Below are positions 41,101 to 48,368 of a DNA stretch of 64,000 bases, piece after piece (position 1 is the first letter of the stretch; each line of letters starts with the position of its first letter). The notes under the pieces are model-generated. The model was not told the DNA's origin and made no database searches. It saw nothing but the letters and a program-made list of their open reading frames with translations. This DNA is from Streptomyces sp. A0642. GTDB taxonomy: Bacteria; Actinomycetota; Actinomycetes; Streptomycetales; Streptomycetaceae. A program made the position numbers and the translations under genes. The stretch is taken from NCBI RefSeq assembly GCF_004795105.1, contig NZ_SSBL01000010.1, positions 168,850 through 232,849 of the forward strand, in the 5' to 3' direction.

Positions 41101-42796
41101 GCTGGCGACGGCCCGCCGGGCCATCCGCGTCCGGATCGGCGGCAGCGACCACTGGGCGGCCGTCGAGGACGCGGGCCGGCTGCGCGACGCCCTGGGCACG
41201 GCGCTCCCGGTCGGTGTTCCCGAGGCGTTCACCGAACCGGTCAAGGACCCGCTGGGCGACCTCCTCGCCCGATACGCCCGCACGCACGGCCCGTTCACCT
41301 CGACCGCGGCGGCCGCCCGCTTCGGCCTCGGCACCGCCGTCACCGACGGCGCGCTGCAACGGCTCGCGGCCTCCGGCCGGATCGTCCAGGGCGAGTTCCA
41401 CCCCGCCGGCATCGGCCAGGAGTGGTGCGACGCCACCGTCCTGCGGCGGCTGCGCCGCCGCTCCCTCGCCGCGCTCCGCCATGAGCTGGAGCCCGTGCCC
41501 CCCGCCGCCCTGGCGGGGTTCCTCCCCCGGTGGCAGCATGTCGGCGACCACAGCCTGCGCGGAATCGACGGACTGGCGCGCGCCGTCGAGCAGTTGCAGG
41601 GGGCGCCCGTCCCCGCCTCGGCGCTGGAGAAGCTCATCCTTCCCAGCCGGGTCAGCGGCTACTCCCCCGCCCTCCTGGACGAACTCACCACCACGGGCGA
41701 GATCGTGTGGGCCGGTGCGGGCGCCCTGCCCGGCAAGGACGGCTGGCTCTGCCTCTATCCGGCCGACAGCGCACCGCTGCTCCTGCCTCCCCCGCGTCCG
41801 CTCGAACTCAGCGCGCTGCACGAGTCCGTACTGACTGCGCTCAGCGGTGGATACGGTCTCTTCTTCCGCCAGATCGCCGATCAGGTCCGCGCCACCACGC
41901 ACCCGGACGCCACCGATCCCCACCTCGCCGACGCCCTGTGGGACCTCGCCTGGTCGGGCCGGCTCACCAACGACACCCTCGCCCCGCTGCGTGCGCTCCT
42001 CGGCTCCGGACGTACGGCCGGATCGACGGCGCACCGCGCCAAACGCAACGTTCCGCGAGGCCGGTACGGCTCACTGACGGCCTCGGCCCGCCCTGTCTCG
42101 CGCACCGGTCCGCCCACGGTCTCCGGCCGCTGGTCCCTGCTGCCGCCCCCCGAACCGGAACCGACGCACCGGGCCCACGCCCTGGCCCGCACCCTTCTGG
42201 ACCGGCACGGCGTGGTGACGCGCGGCGCGGTCCAGGCCGAGGGGGTCGAGGGCGGCTTCTCCGCCGCGTACCGCGTGCTGTCGGCCTTCGAGGACAACGG
42301 GCAGGCGCGCCGCGGTTATGTCGTGGAGGGACTGGGGGCGGCGCAGTTCGCCATGGACGGAGCGGTCGACCGGGTCCGCGCGGCGTCGACCGCCCTCGAC
42401 CGCAGGGAACCGGGCGCGGAGCCCCGCGCGCTGGTCCTGGCCGCGGCCGATCCCGCGAACGCCTACGGAGCGGCGCTGCCGTGGCCCGAGCCGCCGGCCG
42501 GGGCCGGTCACAAGCCCGGCCGCAAAGCGGGTTCCCTGGTGGTCCTGGTCGACGGCGAACTGACGCTGTACATGGAGCGCGGCGGCAAGACGCTGCTGGC
42601 CTGGCCGACCGAACCGGACGACCCCGCGCTCCACGCGGCCGCAGCAGCCCTGGCCGCCGCCGCCCGCGCCGGAGCGCTCGGCACGGTCACGGTGGAGCGC
42701 ACCAACGGGGCCTCGTCCCTGACCTCACCCCTCGGCCGCACCTTGGAATCCGCCGGCTTCCTCGCCACCCCGAGGGGCCTGCGCCTGCGCGCCTGA
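38135..42796 (+). CDS. lhr: Large ATP-dependent helicase Lhr
   Basis: Lhr is a 3'-5' superfamily-2 helicase of actinobacteria implicated in DNA repair. The 1553-residue length fits the long Lhr form. It has Walker A APTGSGKT (46-52), motif II DEVH at 169-172, SATVRPVDEVARFL, the motif-VI region QRVGRAGHQ, and the Lhr core. A long C-terminal extension with winged helices follows. ATG 38135 follows GATGGGG. It lies just before a Nei-type glycosylase gene on the same strand, a pairing often seen in streptomycetes. Confidence 0.95.
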   Translation: MTGSALDSFSPATRSWFTGAFSAPTAAQEGAWRAIGEGSDVLVVAPTGSGKTLAAFLAALDQLTAVPPPAEAKKRCRVLYVSPLKALAVDVERNLRSPLTGIRQESVRLGLPEPEVRVGIRSGDTPPAERRSMATRPPDILITTPESLFLMLTSSAREALAGIETVILDEVHAVAGTKRGAHLAVSLERLDELLPRPARRIGLSATVRPVDEVARFLSPQRKVEIVQPPSTKQFDLSVVVPVEDLGELGASPATDQDSGQADKPSIWPHVEERIADLVQAHRSTIVFANSRRLAERLCNRLNEIAYERATGETMPDAHSPAEIMAESGAAKGAPPLLARAHHGSVSKEQRAQVEEDLKAGRLPAVVATSSLELGIDMGAVDLVIQVESPPSVASGLQRVGRAGHQVGAVSTGVVFPKYRGDLVQAAVVTERMRTGSIEALRVPSNPLDVLAQQLVAMVALDSWQVDDLLAVTRRAAPFASLPESAFTAVLDMLAGRYPSDAFAELRPRVVWDRIAGTVTGRPGAQRLAVTSGGTIPDRGLFGVFLAGADPKKGGGRVGELDEEMVYESRVGDVFTLGTTSWRIEDITRDRVLVSPAPGVPGRLPFWKGDQLGRPLELGRALGAFLRELGGLSPQDARQRLLAAGLDTWAVDNVLSYIDEQRRACGHVPDDRTILVERFRDELGDWRVVVHSPFGAQVHAPWALALSARLAERYGMDAQVMHADDGIVLRLPDADMMGLDLFDFDPAQDTAQDAGAAPLPANTALDSDQPPVGAADVAFDQGEIAQIVTDQVGGSALFASRFRECAARALLLPRRSPGKRTPLWQQRQRASQLLQVASEFGSFPIVLEAVRECLQDVFDVPGLTEVMGDLEARRIRLVEVTTQEPSPFARSLLFGYVAQFLYEGDSPLAERRAAALSLDSHLLAELLGRAELRELLDAEVLTELEQELQWLTEDRRIKDVEGVADLLRVLGPLTDAELAERGAESPWAQELATARRAIRVRIGGSDHWAAVEDAGRLRDALGTALPVGVPEAFTEPVKDPLGDLLARYARTHGPFTSTAAAARFGLGTAVTDGALQRLAASGRIVQGEFHPAGIGQEWCDATVLRRLRRRSLAALRHELEPVPPAALAGFLPRWQHVGDHSLRGIDGLARAVEQLQGAPVPASALEKLILPSRVSGYSPALLDELTTTGEIVWAGAGALPGKDGWLCLYPADSAPLLLPPPRPLELSALHESVLTALSGGYGLFFRQIADQVRATTHPDATDPHLADALWDLAWSGRLTNDTLAPLRALLGSGRTAGSTAHRAKRNVPRGRYGSLTASARPVSRTGPPTVSGRWSLLPPPEPEPTHRAHALARTLLDRHGVVTRGAVQAEGVEGGFSAAYRVLSAFEDNGQARRGYVVEGLGAAQFAMDGAVDRVRAASTALDRREPGAEPRALVLAAADPANAYGAALPWPEPPAGAGHKPGRKAGSLVVLVDGELTLYMERGGKTLLAWPTEPDDPALHAAAAALAAAARAGALGTVTVERTNGASSLTSPLGRTLESAGFLATPRGLRLRA

Positions 42797-42847
42797 GCCC
42801 CCGGGGGGCCGCCCGCCACCTGTTCCCACCGACCGACCGACTCATTG

Positions 42848-42933
42848 CCCCCTGCCCCCTGTCCCCTGTCCCCTGCCGCCCGACCCACCGACCCACCGAC
42901 CCACCGACCAGCCGACCAGCCGACCCACCGACG
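42848..42933. repeat. Short tandem repeats between lhr and the glycosylase gene
   Basis: A CCCCTGC/CCCCTGT array (42848-42876) is followed by CCCACCGA-type octamers with CCAGCCGA variants (about 42881-42933). The 188-bp gap has no gene and no obvious terminator. Confidence 0.85.
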
Positions 42934-42984
42934 ACAGGCTCCCCGGGCGCACCGCCACCATCCGTCCCGCCGCATCATGGACGT

Positions 42985-43812
42985 ATGCCCGAAGGAGACA
43001 CCGTCCTGCAGACCGCGAAGCGTCTGCACAGCGCGCTGGCCGGTCAGGTCCTCACCCGGTCCGATCTGCGCGTCCCACGTTTCGCCACCGCCGATCTCAC
43101 CGGCCGGACCGTTCTCGACGTCACCGCTCGCGGAAAGCACCTGCTGACCCGTATCGAAGGCGGTCTCACCCTTCACAGCCATCTGCGCATGGACGGCGCC
43201 TGGCGCATCTACGCCCCCGATGAACGCTGGCGGGGCGGACCGACCCACCAGATCCGCGCCATCCTGGCGAACGCCGCGCACACCGCCGTCGGTTACCGCC
43301 TCCCCGTTCTGGAACTCCTGCGTACGAGGGACGAGGAGAAGGCGGTCGGCCACCTCGGCCCCGACCTGCTGGGCCCGGACTGGAACGCCGACACCGCGCT
43401 GCACCGCCTCCTGGCAGACCCCGACCGCCCTCTCGGCGAGGCGCTCCTCGATCAGCGCAACCTGGCCGGCATCGGGAACGTCTACAAGTGCGAGCTCTGC
43501 TTTCTGGCCCGGGCCACCCCCTGGCTCCCCATCGGCCGACTCCCCGGACCCACCGCGGTTCTGCTGGTCAGCACGGCCAAGCAGCTGCTGGAAGCCAACC
43601 GCGACCGTCCGGACCGCACCACCACCATCGGCGCCCGCCCCCGCACCGCTGCCGCTCCGGCGCCCCGCGCCCGCCGCCCGAGCGAGAAGCTCTGGGTCTA
43701 CGGCCGGGCTCACCGCCCCTGCCTGCGCTGCGGGACCCCGGTCCGAGTCGCGGACCAGGACACACGCCCCACCTACTGGTGCCCGCACTGCCAGGCCGGC
43801 CCCACCCCGTAG
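42985..43812 (+). CDS. Fpg/Nei-family DNA glycosylase (Nei2-type)
   Basis: This 275-residue enzyme excises oxidised bases and cleaves the backbone. The catalytic N-terminus is MPEGDTV (Pro2, Glu3 after Met removal), which marks the endonuclease VIII branch rather than MutM. The H2TH region contains LLDQRNLAGIGNVYKCE. A C-terminal zinc finger has CLRC and CPHC pairs with YWC. It is downstream of lhr in the same direction. Confidence 0.94.
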   Translation: MPEGDTVLQTAKRLHSALAGQVLTRSDLRVPRFATADLTGRTVLDVTARGKHLLTRIEGGLTLHSHLRMDGAWRIYAPDERWRGGPTHQIRAILANAAHTAVGYRLPVLELLRTRDEEKAVGHLGPDLLGPDWNADTALHRLLADPDRPLGEALLDQRNLAGIGNVYKCELCFLARATPWLPIGRLPGPTAVLLVSTAKQLLEANRDRPDRTTTIGARPRTAAAPAPRARRPSEKLWVYGRAHRPCLRCGTPVRVADQDTRPTYWCPHCQAGPTP

Positions 43813-43837
43813 GGAAACAACCGACCGCACACCATAG

Positions 43838-43867
43838 TTGACGACCCGTCAGGTACGGTCGTACGGT
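43838..43867 (+). promoter_or_regulatory. Promoter for a leaderless SDR transcript
   Basis: TTGACG at 43838-43843 and TACGGT at 43862-43867 are separated by 18 bases. The ATG of the SDR gene begins six bases after the -10 element, so transcription would start at or next to the start codon. There is no Shine-Dalgarno sequence in the six bases between. Confidence 0.7.
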
Positions 43868-43873
43868 CCGGTC

Positions 43874-44638
43874 ATGCCTCTCGCCGCGTACGACCTCACC
43901 GGCCGCACCGCGTTCGTCACCGGCGCCGCCGGCGGCATAGGCCGCGCCTCCGCCGTTCTGCTGGCGGAGGCCGGCGCCATCGTCCACTGCGCCGATCTCG
44001 ACGAGAAGGGCCTCCTGGAAACCCACGGCCTGATCGCCGCCGCGGGTGGCGAAGCCCACACCCATCCGCTCGATGTCACCGACCGCAACCAGGTGCGGGC
44101 CGCGGTCGCAGCCGCCGACGATCTGGACATCCTGGCCGCCGTCGCCGGAATCATGCATACGAGCAGCGTCCTGCAGACGACGGACGAGGACCTCGACCGC
44201 GTGCTCTCGGTCAACTTCAAGGGGGTTCTGTACGCCTGCCAGGAAGTGGCCCAAGCCATGGTCGCGCGCAGCGCTTCGGGCTCGCTGATCACGATGGCCT
44301 CGGGCGCGGTCGACTCCGCGAGCCCTGGTCTGCTCTGCTACAGCGCGGCGAAGGCCGCCGTGGTGCAGCTGACCAAGACGCTGGCGACCGAGCTGGGGCC
44401 GCACGGCATCCGGGTCAACGCGGTCGCTCCCGGCTGGATCCGCACCCCCATGACCGCCCGCCACGACGCGGAGCAGCAACACCGGGCCGAGGCCACGATG
44501 GCCCGCATCGCGCCCCTGGGCAGGGTCGGTGAGCCCGCTGACGTCGCCCACACGGTCCTGCATCTGGCGTCGGACGCGTCGGCCTTCATGACCGGCCAGA
44601 TCCTCCGCCCGAACGGCGGCGTCGCCATGCCCTGGTAG
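43874..44638 (+). CDS. Short-chain dehydrogenase/reductase
   Basis: This 254-residue classical SDR has the cofactor motif TGAAGGIGRAS (16-26), the NNAG-equivalent AAVAGIM, and the catalytic YSAAK. An acidic residue after strand 2 (CADLDEKG) favours NAD over NADP. The C-terminus GQILRPNGGVAMPW is typical. The substrate is unknown. Its end overlaps the converging membrane protein gene by about 50 bp. Confidence 0.92.
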   Translation: MPLAAYDLTGRTAFVTGAAGGIGRASAVLLAEAGAIVHCADLDEKGLLETHGLIAAAGGEAHTHPLDVTDRNQVRAAVAAADDLDILAAVAGIMHTSSVLQTTDEDLDRVLSVNFKGVLYACQEVAQAMVARSASGSLITMASGAVDSASPGLLCYSAAKAAVVQLTKTLATELGPHGIRVNAVAPGWIRTPMTARHDAEQQHRAEATMARIAPLGRVGEPADVAHTVLHLASDASAFMTGQILRPNGGVAMPW

Positions 44639-45164
44639 CCCGCCACGCACTTCTGATACGGCCGACGGACCACGACCCCTCACCCGTGTCCCGGGATGAC
44701 ACCCGCCAGGAACCCCAGGAACGCCAGGTACCTCGGGAACCCCAGGACCACCGGGAACCCCAGCACCACCGGGAACTCCGGGAACGCCCGGCCTCACACT
44801 CCCGCGACCGGGACCTCGGCAGGCCGGGTATGGACGAGCCGGATATGGACGAGCCAGGCATCGAAGAGCCAGGCATCGAGGAGCCGGATATGAGTGAGCC
44901 GGATATCAGCGACCACCAGGCCCGCCCCGCGTCGCGCACGCCCTCGGCGCACCGCCGGAGCAGGCCGGTCCCGGCGTCGAATATCCCCGTCGGCCGGCCG
45001 GTCTCGGCCACATGGACGGGCAGGAGGCTGAGACCCCATCCACCCGCCGCCACCACCCCCTCGACCGGCCCCGCGTGCGCCGGCTCCAGCACCAGCCGCA
45101 GCACCGCCCACCACCACACACCACCGAGCATCAGCGTCAGCACCGGCACCCATCGCCGCACCAT
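44586..45164 (-). CDS. Small membrane protein with repeat-encoded tail (C-terminus uncertain)
   Basis: ATG 45164 starts a short membrane protein with VPVLTLMLGGVWWWAVLRLVL and a second hydrophobic stretch (VVAAGGWGLSLLPVHV). The first 85 residues look genuine and resemble short Streptomyces membrane proteins. After that the frame runs through a 15-bp and an 18-bp tandem repeat, giving SGSSMPG repeats and then a Trp/Ser/Arg tail of random appearance. It ends inside the SDR gene. The real protein may have ended earlier before repeat growth or a frameshift. Confidence 0.5.
   Translation of the reverse strand: MVRRWVPVLTLMLGGVWWWAVLRLVLEPAHAGPVEGVVAAGGWGLSLLPVHVAETGRPTGIFDAGTGLLRRCAEGVRDAGRAWWSLISGSLISGSSMPGSSMPGSSISGSSIPGLPRSRSRECEAGRSRSSRWCWGSRWSWGSRGTWRSWGSWRVSSRDTGEGSWSVGRIRSAWRATRAWRRRRSGGGSGRS
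44708..44788. repeat. 18-bp tandem repeat, about four copies
   Basis: Units of the form GGGAACCCCAGGACCACC lie at 44735-44752, 44753-44770 and 44771-44788, with a related copy at 44708-44725. In one reverse-strand frame they encode a GVPG-type collagen-like run, but that frame is not attached to a credible gene. Confidence 0.85.
44833..44907. repeat. 15-bp tandem repeat, five copies
   Basis: Five units alternate GACGAGCCGGATATG and GAAGAGCCAGGCATC forms without spacers. On the reverse strand they encode the SGSSMPGSS part of the membrane-protein tail. Forward they would give DEPDM-type acidic repeats. Confidence 0.92.
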
Positions 45165-45473
45165 GGCTGCCTCCTTCGGCCGAACCCGGGGGCTTGTCGT
45201 TCGGAACATGCCAGGTGCGCAGGGCCCGACCGTCCCGATCCGAACGGCAGACGCTAGCCCTGCCCGCCCAGCCGGCGGGAGAGCGCACCGGCGCAGTACC
45301 GGCGCACACAAACGCAGGCGCACGCCGTCCCCCCGGAGCCGCCGACGCTCAGTTCACCGACACTCCATGCCACCGGAGGGCGTACCCCGCGGCAGCGGGC
45401 ATGCGGAGAGGAATTCCACCGCTTCCAGGGAGGAGCCCCCACCGCTTCCGGTGGGGGCTCCTCCGACCGCCGT
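45165..45473. other. Intergenic region between csbD and the membrane protein
   Basis: Both flanking genes run leftward. This 309-bp gap holds the csbD terminator (45429-45464), and the rest must contain the promoter of the membrane protein. I see no gene. A CCGGCGCA-type repeat occurs around 45286-45318. Confidence 0.6.
45429..45464 (-). terminator. csbD terminator, perfect 15-bp stem
   Basis: Bases 45429-45443 and 45450-45464 are perfect inverted copies around a six-base loop, ten bases after the csbD stop on the reverse strand. Confidence 0.92.
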
Positions 45474-45668
45474 TCAGTCCTTGTCGTCGCGGGTCAAGGA
45501 GTCCTTGGCGCCCTGGGCGCGGTCCCGGGCGTCACCCACGGCGCCCTTGGCCTTGCCCTTCGCCTGGTCCGCCTTGCCCTCGGACTCCATGCGCCGGTTG
45601 CCGGTCATCTTGCCCATGGCTTCCTTGGCCTTGCCTGCGACCTTGTCCTTGGCGCTGTCGTCAGCCAT
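45474..45668 (-). CDS. CsbD-family general stress protein
   Basis: This 64-residue hydrophilic protein is built of short Lys/Ala/Asp repeats (AGKAKEAMGKMTG, KGKAKGAVGDARD), the CsbD-like pattern of osmotic and general stress proteins. In streptomycetes such genes are often under sigma-B-type control, though I did not find a clear sigma-B promoter here. ATG 45668 follows GAGGAG at five bases. It lies next to dpsB, another stress gene. Confidence 0.9.
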   Translation of the reverse strand: MADDSAKDKVAGKAKEAMGKMTGNRRMESEGKADQAKGKAKGAVGDARDRAQGAKDSLTRDDKD

Positions 45669-45770
45669 CACAACTCCTCGCGTCGTGCGGTCCGGCCTCT
45701 GCCCGGTTTCGGACGGCCGGTGGAAAGGGGGCCCGGCGGGGTGGGGACCCTGCCGGGCGGGAGAGCCCGC

Positions 45771-46241
45771 TCAGGCACTCTCCGCCTGGAACATCCACGC
45801 GTGCTTCTCGAGGTCGGCGGTCAGCGTGATGAGGATGTCCTGGCTGACGGGGTCGGGGTCGCCCGTCACCTCGATCCGCTCGCGCATCCGGCCGATCACG
45901 ATCCCCAGTGCGTCGACCAGGGTCCGTACGGCATCGACGTCCTTGACCCAGCCCTCGGGTACGGAGTCGATGGCCGTGGTCCTCGCGATCGTCCCCGACC
46001 GGCCGTCCGGATTGACGCCCAGCGCGGACGCCCGCTCGGCCACCGTGTCGGAGTGCTGGCGGGCGGTGTCGACGACCTCGTCGAGCTGAAGATGCACGGA
46101 CCTGAAGCGAGGCCCCACCACGTTCCAGTGGACCTGCTTGGCCACCAGAGAGAGGTCGACGAGGTCCACCAGGGCGCCCTGGAGGGCACCGCCCACGGAC
46201 TTGAGGTCAGCCTCGGACAGCGGGCTCTTCACGACAGACAT
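45771..46241 (-). CDS. dpsB: Dps-family ferritin-like DNA-binding protein
   Basis: This 156-residue protein forms a four-helix bundle with the Dps ferroxidase ligands His38 in KQVHWN and His50 and Asp54 in RSVHLQLDE. Dps oligomers store iron and compact the nucleoid under stress. It has no long basic N-terminal tail. Of the three S. coelicolor Dps proteins this matches the position of DpsB. ATG 46241 follows GGAGATG. Confidence 0.9.
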   Translation of the reverse strand: MSVVKSPLSEADLKSVGGALQGALVDLVDLSLVAKQVHWNVVGPRFRSVHLQLDEVVDTARQHSDTVAERASALGVNPDGRSGTIARTTAIDSVPEGWVKDVDAVRTLVDALGIVIGRMRERIEVTGDPDPVSQDILITLTADLEKHAWMFQAESA

Positions 46242-46461
46242 CACATCTCCGATCTGGTATCCGTTCCGTTCAGCACCAACCACGATGGCACAAACGAAGC
46301 AAAACGGTCATCTGGGGGGAGTCTCCGAAGAGATCGTTCCCCGCTCTCGTCCATGCGCCTGCCCGCTGAGAGCGCGTCGACACCCCACCGGCCTTCGCCC
46401 GCATCACTTCGGGGCCGATGGACCGTCCGGTGACACGCCCGCCGCACAGCCCGCGGACGCA

Positions 46462-46505
46462 CAGAAGCCCCGGTCCGCCCCTTCAGGGGCGGACCGGGGC
46501 TTCTG
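46462..46505 (-). terminator. clgR terminator, perfect 20-bp stem
   Basis: Bases 46462-46481 and 46486-46505 are perfect inverted copies with a TTCA loop, 21 bases downstream of the clgR stop on the reverse strand. Confidence 0.93.
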
Positions 46506-46526
46506 CTTCACACCGAACCGAGCGGA

Positions 46527-46910
46527 TCAGGCGGCGACGACATCCACCGCTTCCGCAGGCGCCTTGATGGTCACCCGCCCCGTCGGCACACCCGCCACCG
46601 AGGAAACGGAGACGGAATTCAGCATGGGGCGCACCGGTACAGGTACCGGATCGCTGGCTGCTGCCGACTCGGCCAGTTCGGCCAGGGACAGCTCATCGCT
46701 CACTTCACGCATGAGCTCGGACATCCGTACATCAAGCGCGTCGCAAATGGCGGAGAGCAGTTCGGAGGATGCCTCCTTCTGCCCCCGCTCCACCTCGGAG
46801 AGATAGCCGAGCGAAACTCGGGCGGACGAGGAGACTTCGCGCAGAGTACGGCCTTGGCGCTGGCGCTGCCGACGCAGCACGTCACCAAGCAGGCGACGGA
46901 GCAGAATCAT
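46527..46910 (-). CDS. clgR: Clp protease gene regulator ClgR
   Basis: This 127-residue protein has a helix-turn-helix of the Cro/XRE type with the ClgR-typical stretch RRQRQRQGRTLREVSSSARV followed by SLGYLSEVERGQKEASSELL. ClgR activates clp and lon genes in streptomycetes and corynebacteria. The last residues are VVAA; a C-terminal Ala-Ala is a known degradation signal for ClpP in S. lividans ClgR. ATG 46910 gives MILLRRLLGDVLRRQR, the conserved N-terminus. It lies next to cinA, pgsA and rimO, as in other actinobacteria. Confidence 0.92.
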   Translation of the reverse strand: MILLRRLLGDVLRRQRQRQGRTLREVSSSARVSLGYLSEVERGQKEASSELLSAICDALDVRMSELMREVSDELSLAELAESAAASDPVPVPVRPMLNSVSVSSVAGVPTGRVTIKAPAEAVDVVAA

Positions 46911-47019
46911 CGGTGGCTCCCTCCTCGGACCGCGTAGCCGCATCCTTCACGCCCCACCGTACCGCCTAGCGCTGCGGCCGTGCGGGGAGCGATGTCGTGT
47001 TCACTCAGGGCTGCAAACA

Positions 47020-47529
47020 TCAATTCCCCCCGTGCTGTTCCGTATCCTGTGCGCTCGCGTACCCGCCGAGTTCGCCGGAGAGCAGTTCGAGCACGCTCCG
47101 TACGCTCTCTCTACGGATGTCCGCCCGTCCGCCGTTCAACCGCAACGCGGTCACTTTCGCGGCGTCACAGGGGCCGCAGACTGCGACGAAGACCGTTCCG
47201 ACCGGTTGGCCGTCCTGTGGTTCAGGGCCGGCGACGCCCGTGGTCGCCACTCCCCAGTCTGCGCCGAGCGCCCGGCGCACGCCTGCCGCCATCTGGCGCG
47301 CGACCTCGGCGTCCACTGCCCCTCGCGCCGCCAGAAGCGCCGCGTCCACTCCCAGGACTTCACTCTTGAGGGGGGTCGCGTAAGCCGTCACGGAGCCTCG
47401 GAAAGCCTGCGAGGCACCGGGTACGGACGTCAGCTCGGCCGCGACCAGGCCGCCCGTCAGGGACTCGGCGACGGCGAGGGTCTCCCCCCGCCCGACGAGC
47501 AGCCGCAGCACCCGGGCCGCGGCGGTCAC
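47020..47529 (-). CDS. CinA-family nicotinamide-nucleotide amidohydrolase (PncC)
   Basis: This 169-residue protein is the stand-alone C-terminal domain of CinA. It contains GETLAVAESLTGGLVAAELT, GSVTAYATPLKSEVLGV and TTGVAGPEPQDGQPVGTVFV. It deamidates nicotinamide mononucleotide. The N-terminal MoeA-like domain of longer CinA proteins is absent, which is normal in Streptomyces. The GTG start overlaps the pgsA stop (GTGA). Confidence 0.92.
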   Translation of the reverse strand: MTAAARVLRLLVGRGETLAVAESLTGGLVAAELTSVPGASQAFRGSVTAYATPLKSEVLGVDAALLAARGAVDAEVARQMAAGVRRALGADWGVATTGVAGPEPQDGQPVGTVFVAVCGPCDAAKVTALRLNGGRADIRRESVRSVLELLSGELGGYASAQDTEQHGGN

Positions 47530-48368
47530 CGCTCCGCCTCCGTGCCCCCGCGGGGCCCGGACACCCGAGCCGGGTCCCTGAGCCCCTCGGAGGCGGTGTC
47601 AGCGGTCTCGGCAGCCCCGTCAGCCTCCTGGGCCACGACGGCCTCCTCAGGAGCCACAGCGGCCTCCTGAGCCACGGACGCCACCTCTGACGCCCCCGTC
47701 GGCACCTGGGCAGCCTCGGACGCCTTCTCCGCGGCCAGCCCCTGGCGCCGCAGCACGACGGCCTGCCGCACATAGTCCAGGCCGGTGACCACCGTCAGGA
47801 CGACGGCGACCGCCATCACCCAGAAGCGCAGCGTGGCCAGCGGTCCGGTCAGCGCCAGGACGTACATCCCGACCGCGGTCCCCTGGGCCAGGGTCTTCAG
47901 CTTCCCGCCGCGGCTGGCGGGAATCACCCCGTGCCGGATCACCCAGAACCGCAGCACCGTGATGCCGAGTTCGCGGAAGAGGATCACACCGGTGACCCAC
48001 CAGGGCAGATCACCCAGGTAGGACAGACAGATCAGCGCGGCTCCCATGATCGCCTTGTCGGCGATCGGGTCGGCGATCTTCCCGAAGTCGGTGACCAGGT
48101 TGTACGTACGCGCCAGATGCCCGTCGAACAGGTCGGTGATCATCGCGATGGCGAACGCGGCCCAGGCGATGGAGCGCCAGGCCGGGTCGTATCCGCCGTT
48201 GTGCAGCAACAGCACGACGAAGCCGGGGACCAGCACCAGCCGCGCCATGGTGAGGAGATTGGCGATGTTCCACAGACTGGCCTGATTGACGGCCGCCGCG
48301 CCCAGCTTCCCGCCGCGGACCGGCGTCGCGCCGGAACCACCTGCCGCGGATGCCGGGGCTCCGGTCAT
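47526..48368 (-). CDS. pgsA: CDP-diacylglycerol--glycerol-3-phosphate 3-phosphatidyltransferase
   Basis: PgsA makes phosphatidylglycerol phosphate in the membrane. The 280-residue protein has the CDP-alcohol phosphotransferase motif around DLFDGHLARTYNLVTDFGKI and ADPIADK, and about five helices. It has an unusual Ala/Glu-rich C-terminal extension of about 80 residues with repeated VAQEA and VAPEEAV words, absent from typical PgsA. It overlaps rimO at its start and cinA at its end, so rimO-pgsA-cinA are one operon. Confidence 0.93.
   Translation of the reverse strand: MTGAPASAAGGSGATPVRGGKLGAAAVNQASLWNIANLLTMARLVLVPGFVVLLLHNGGYDPAWRSIAWAAFAIAMITDLFDGHLARTYNLVTDFGKIADPIADKAIMGAALICLSYLGDLPWWVTGVILFRELGITVLRFWVIRHGVIPASRGGKLKTLAQGTAVGMYVLALTGPLATLRFWVMAVAVVLTVVTGLDYVRQAVVLRRQGLAAEKASEAAQVPTGASEVASVAQEAAVAPEEAVVAQEADGAAETADTASEGLRDPARVSGPRGGTEAER

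Noticed and set aside
43568..44797. Reverse frame with a collagen-like GVPG run
   Set aside because: The run comes from the 18-bp repeat; the rest of the frame is antisense to the SDR gene and has no family similarity I can see.
44686..46089. Forward open frame with DEPDM-type acidic repeats across csbD
   Set aside because: It is antisense to csbD and dpsB, has no ribosome-binding site or domain, and its regular part is just the 15-bp repeat read in the wrong strand.
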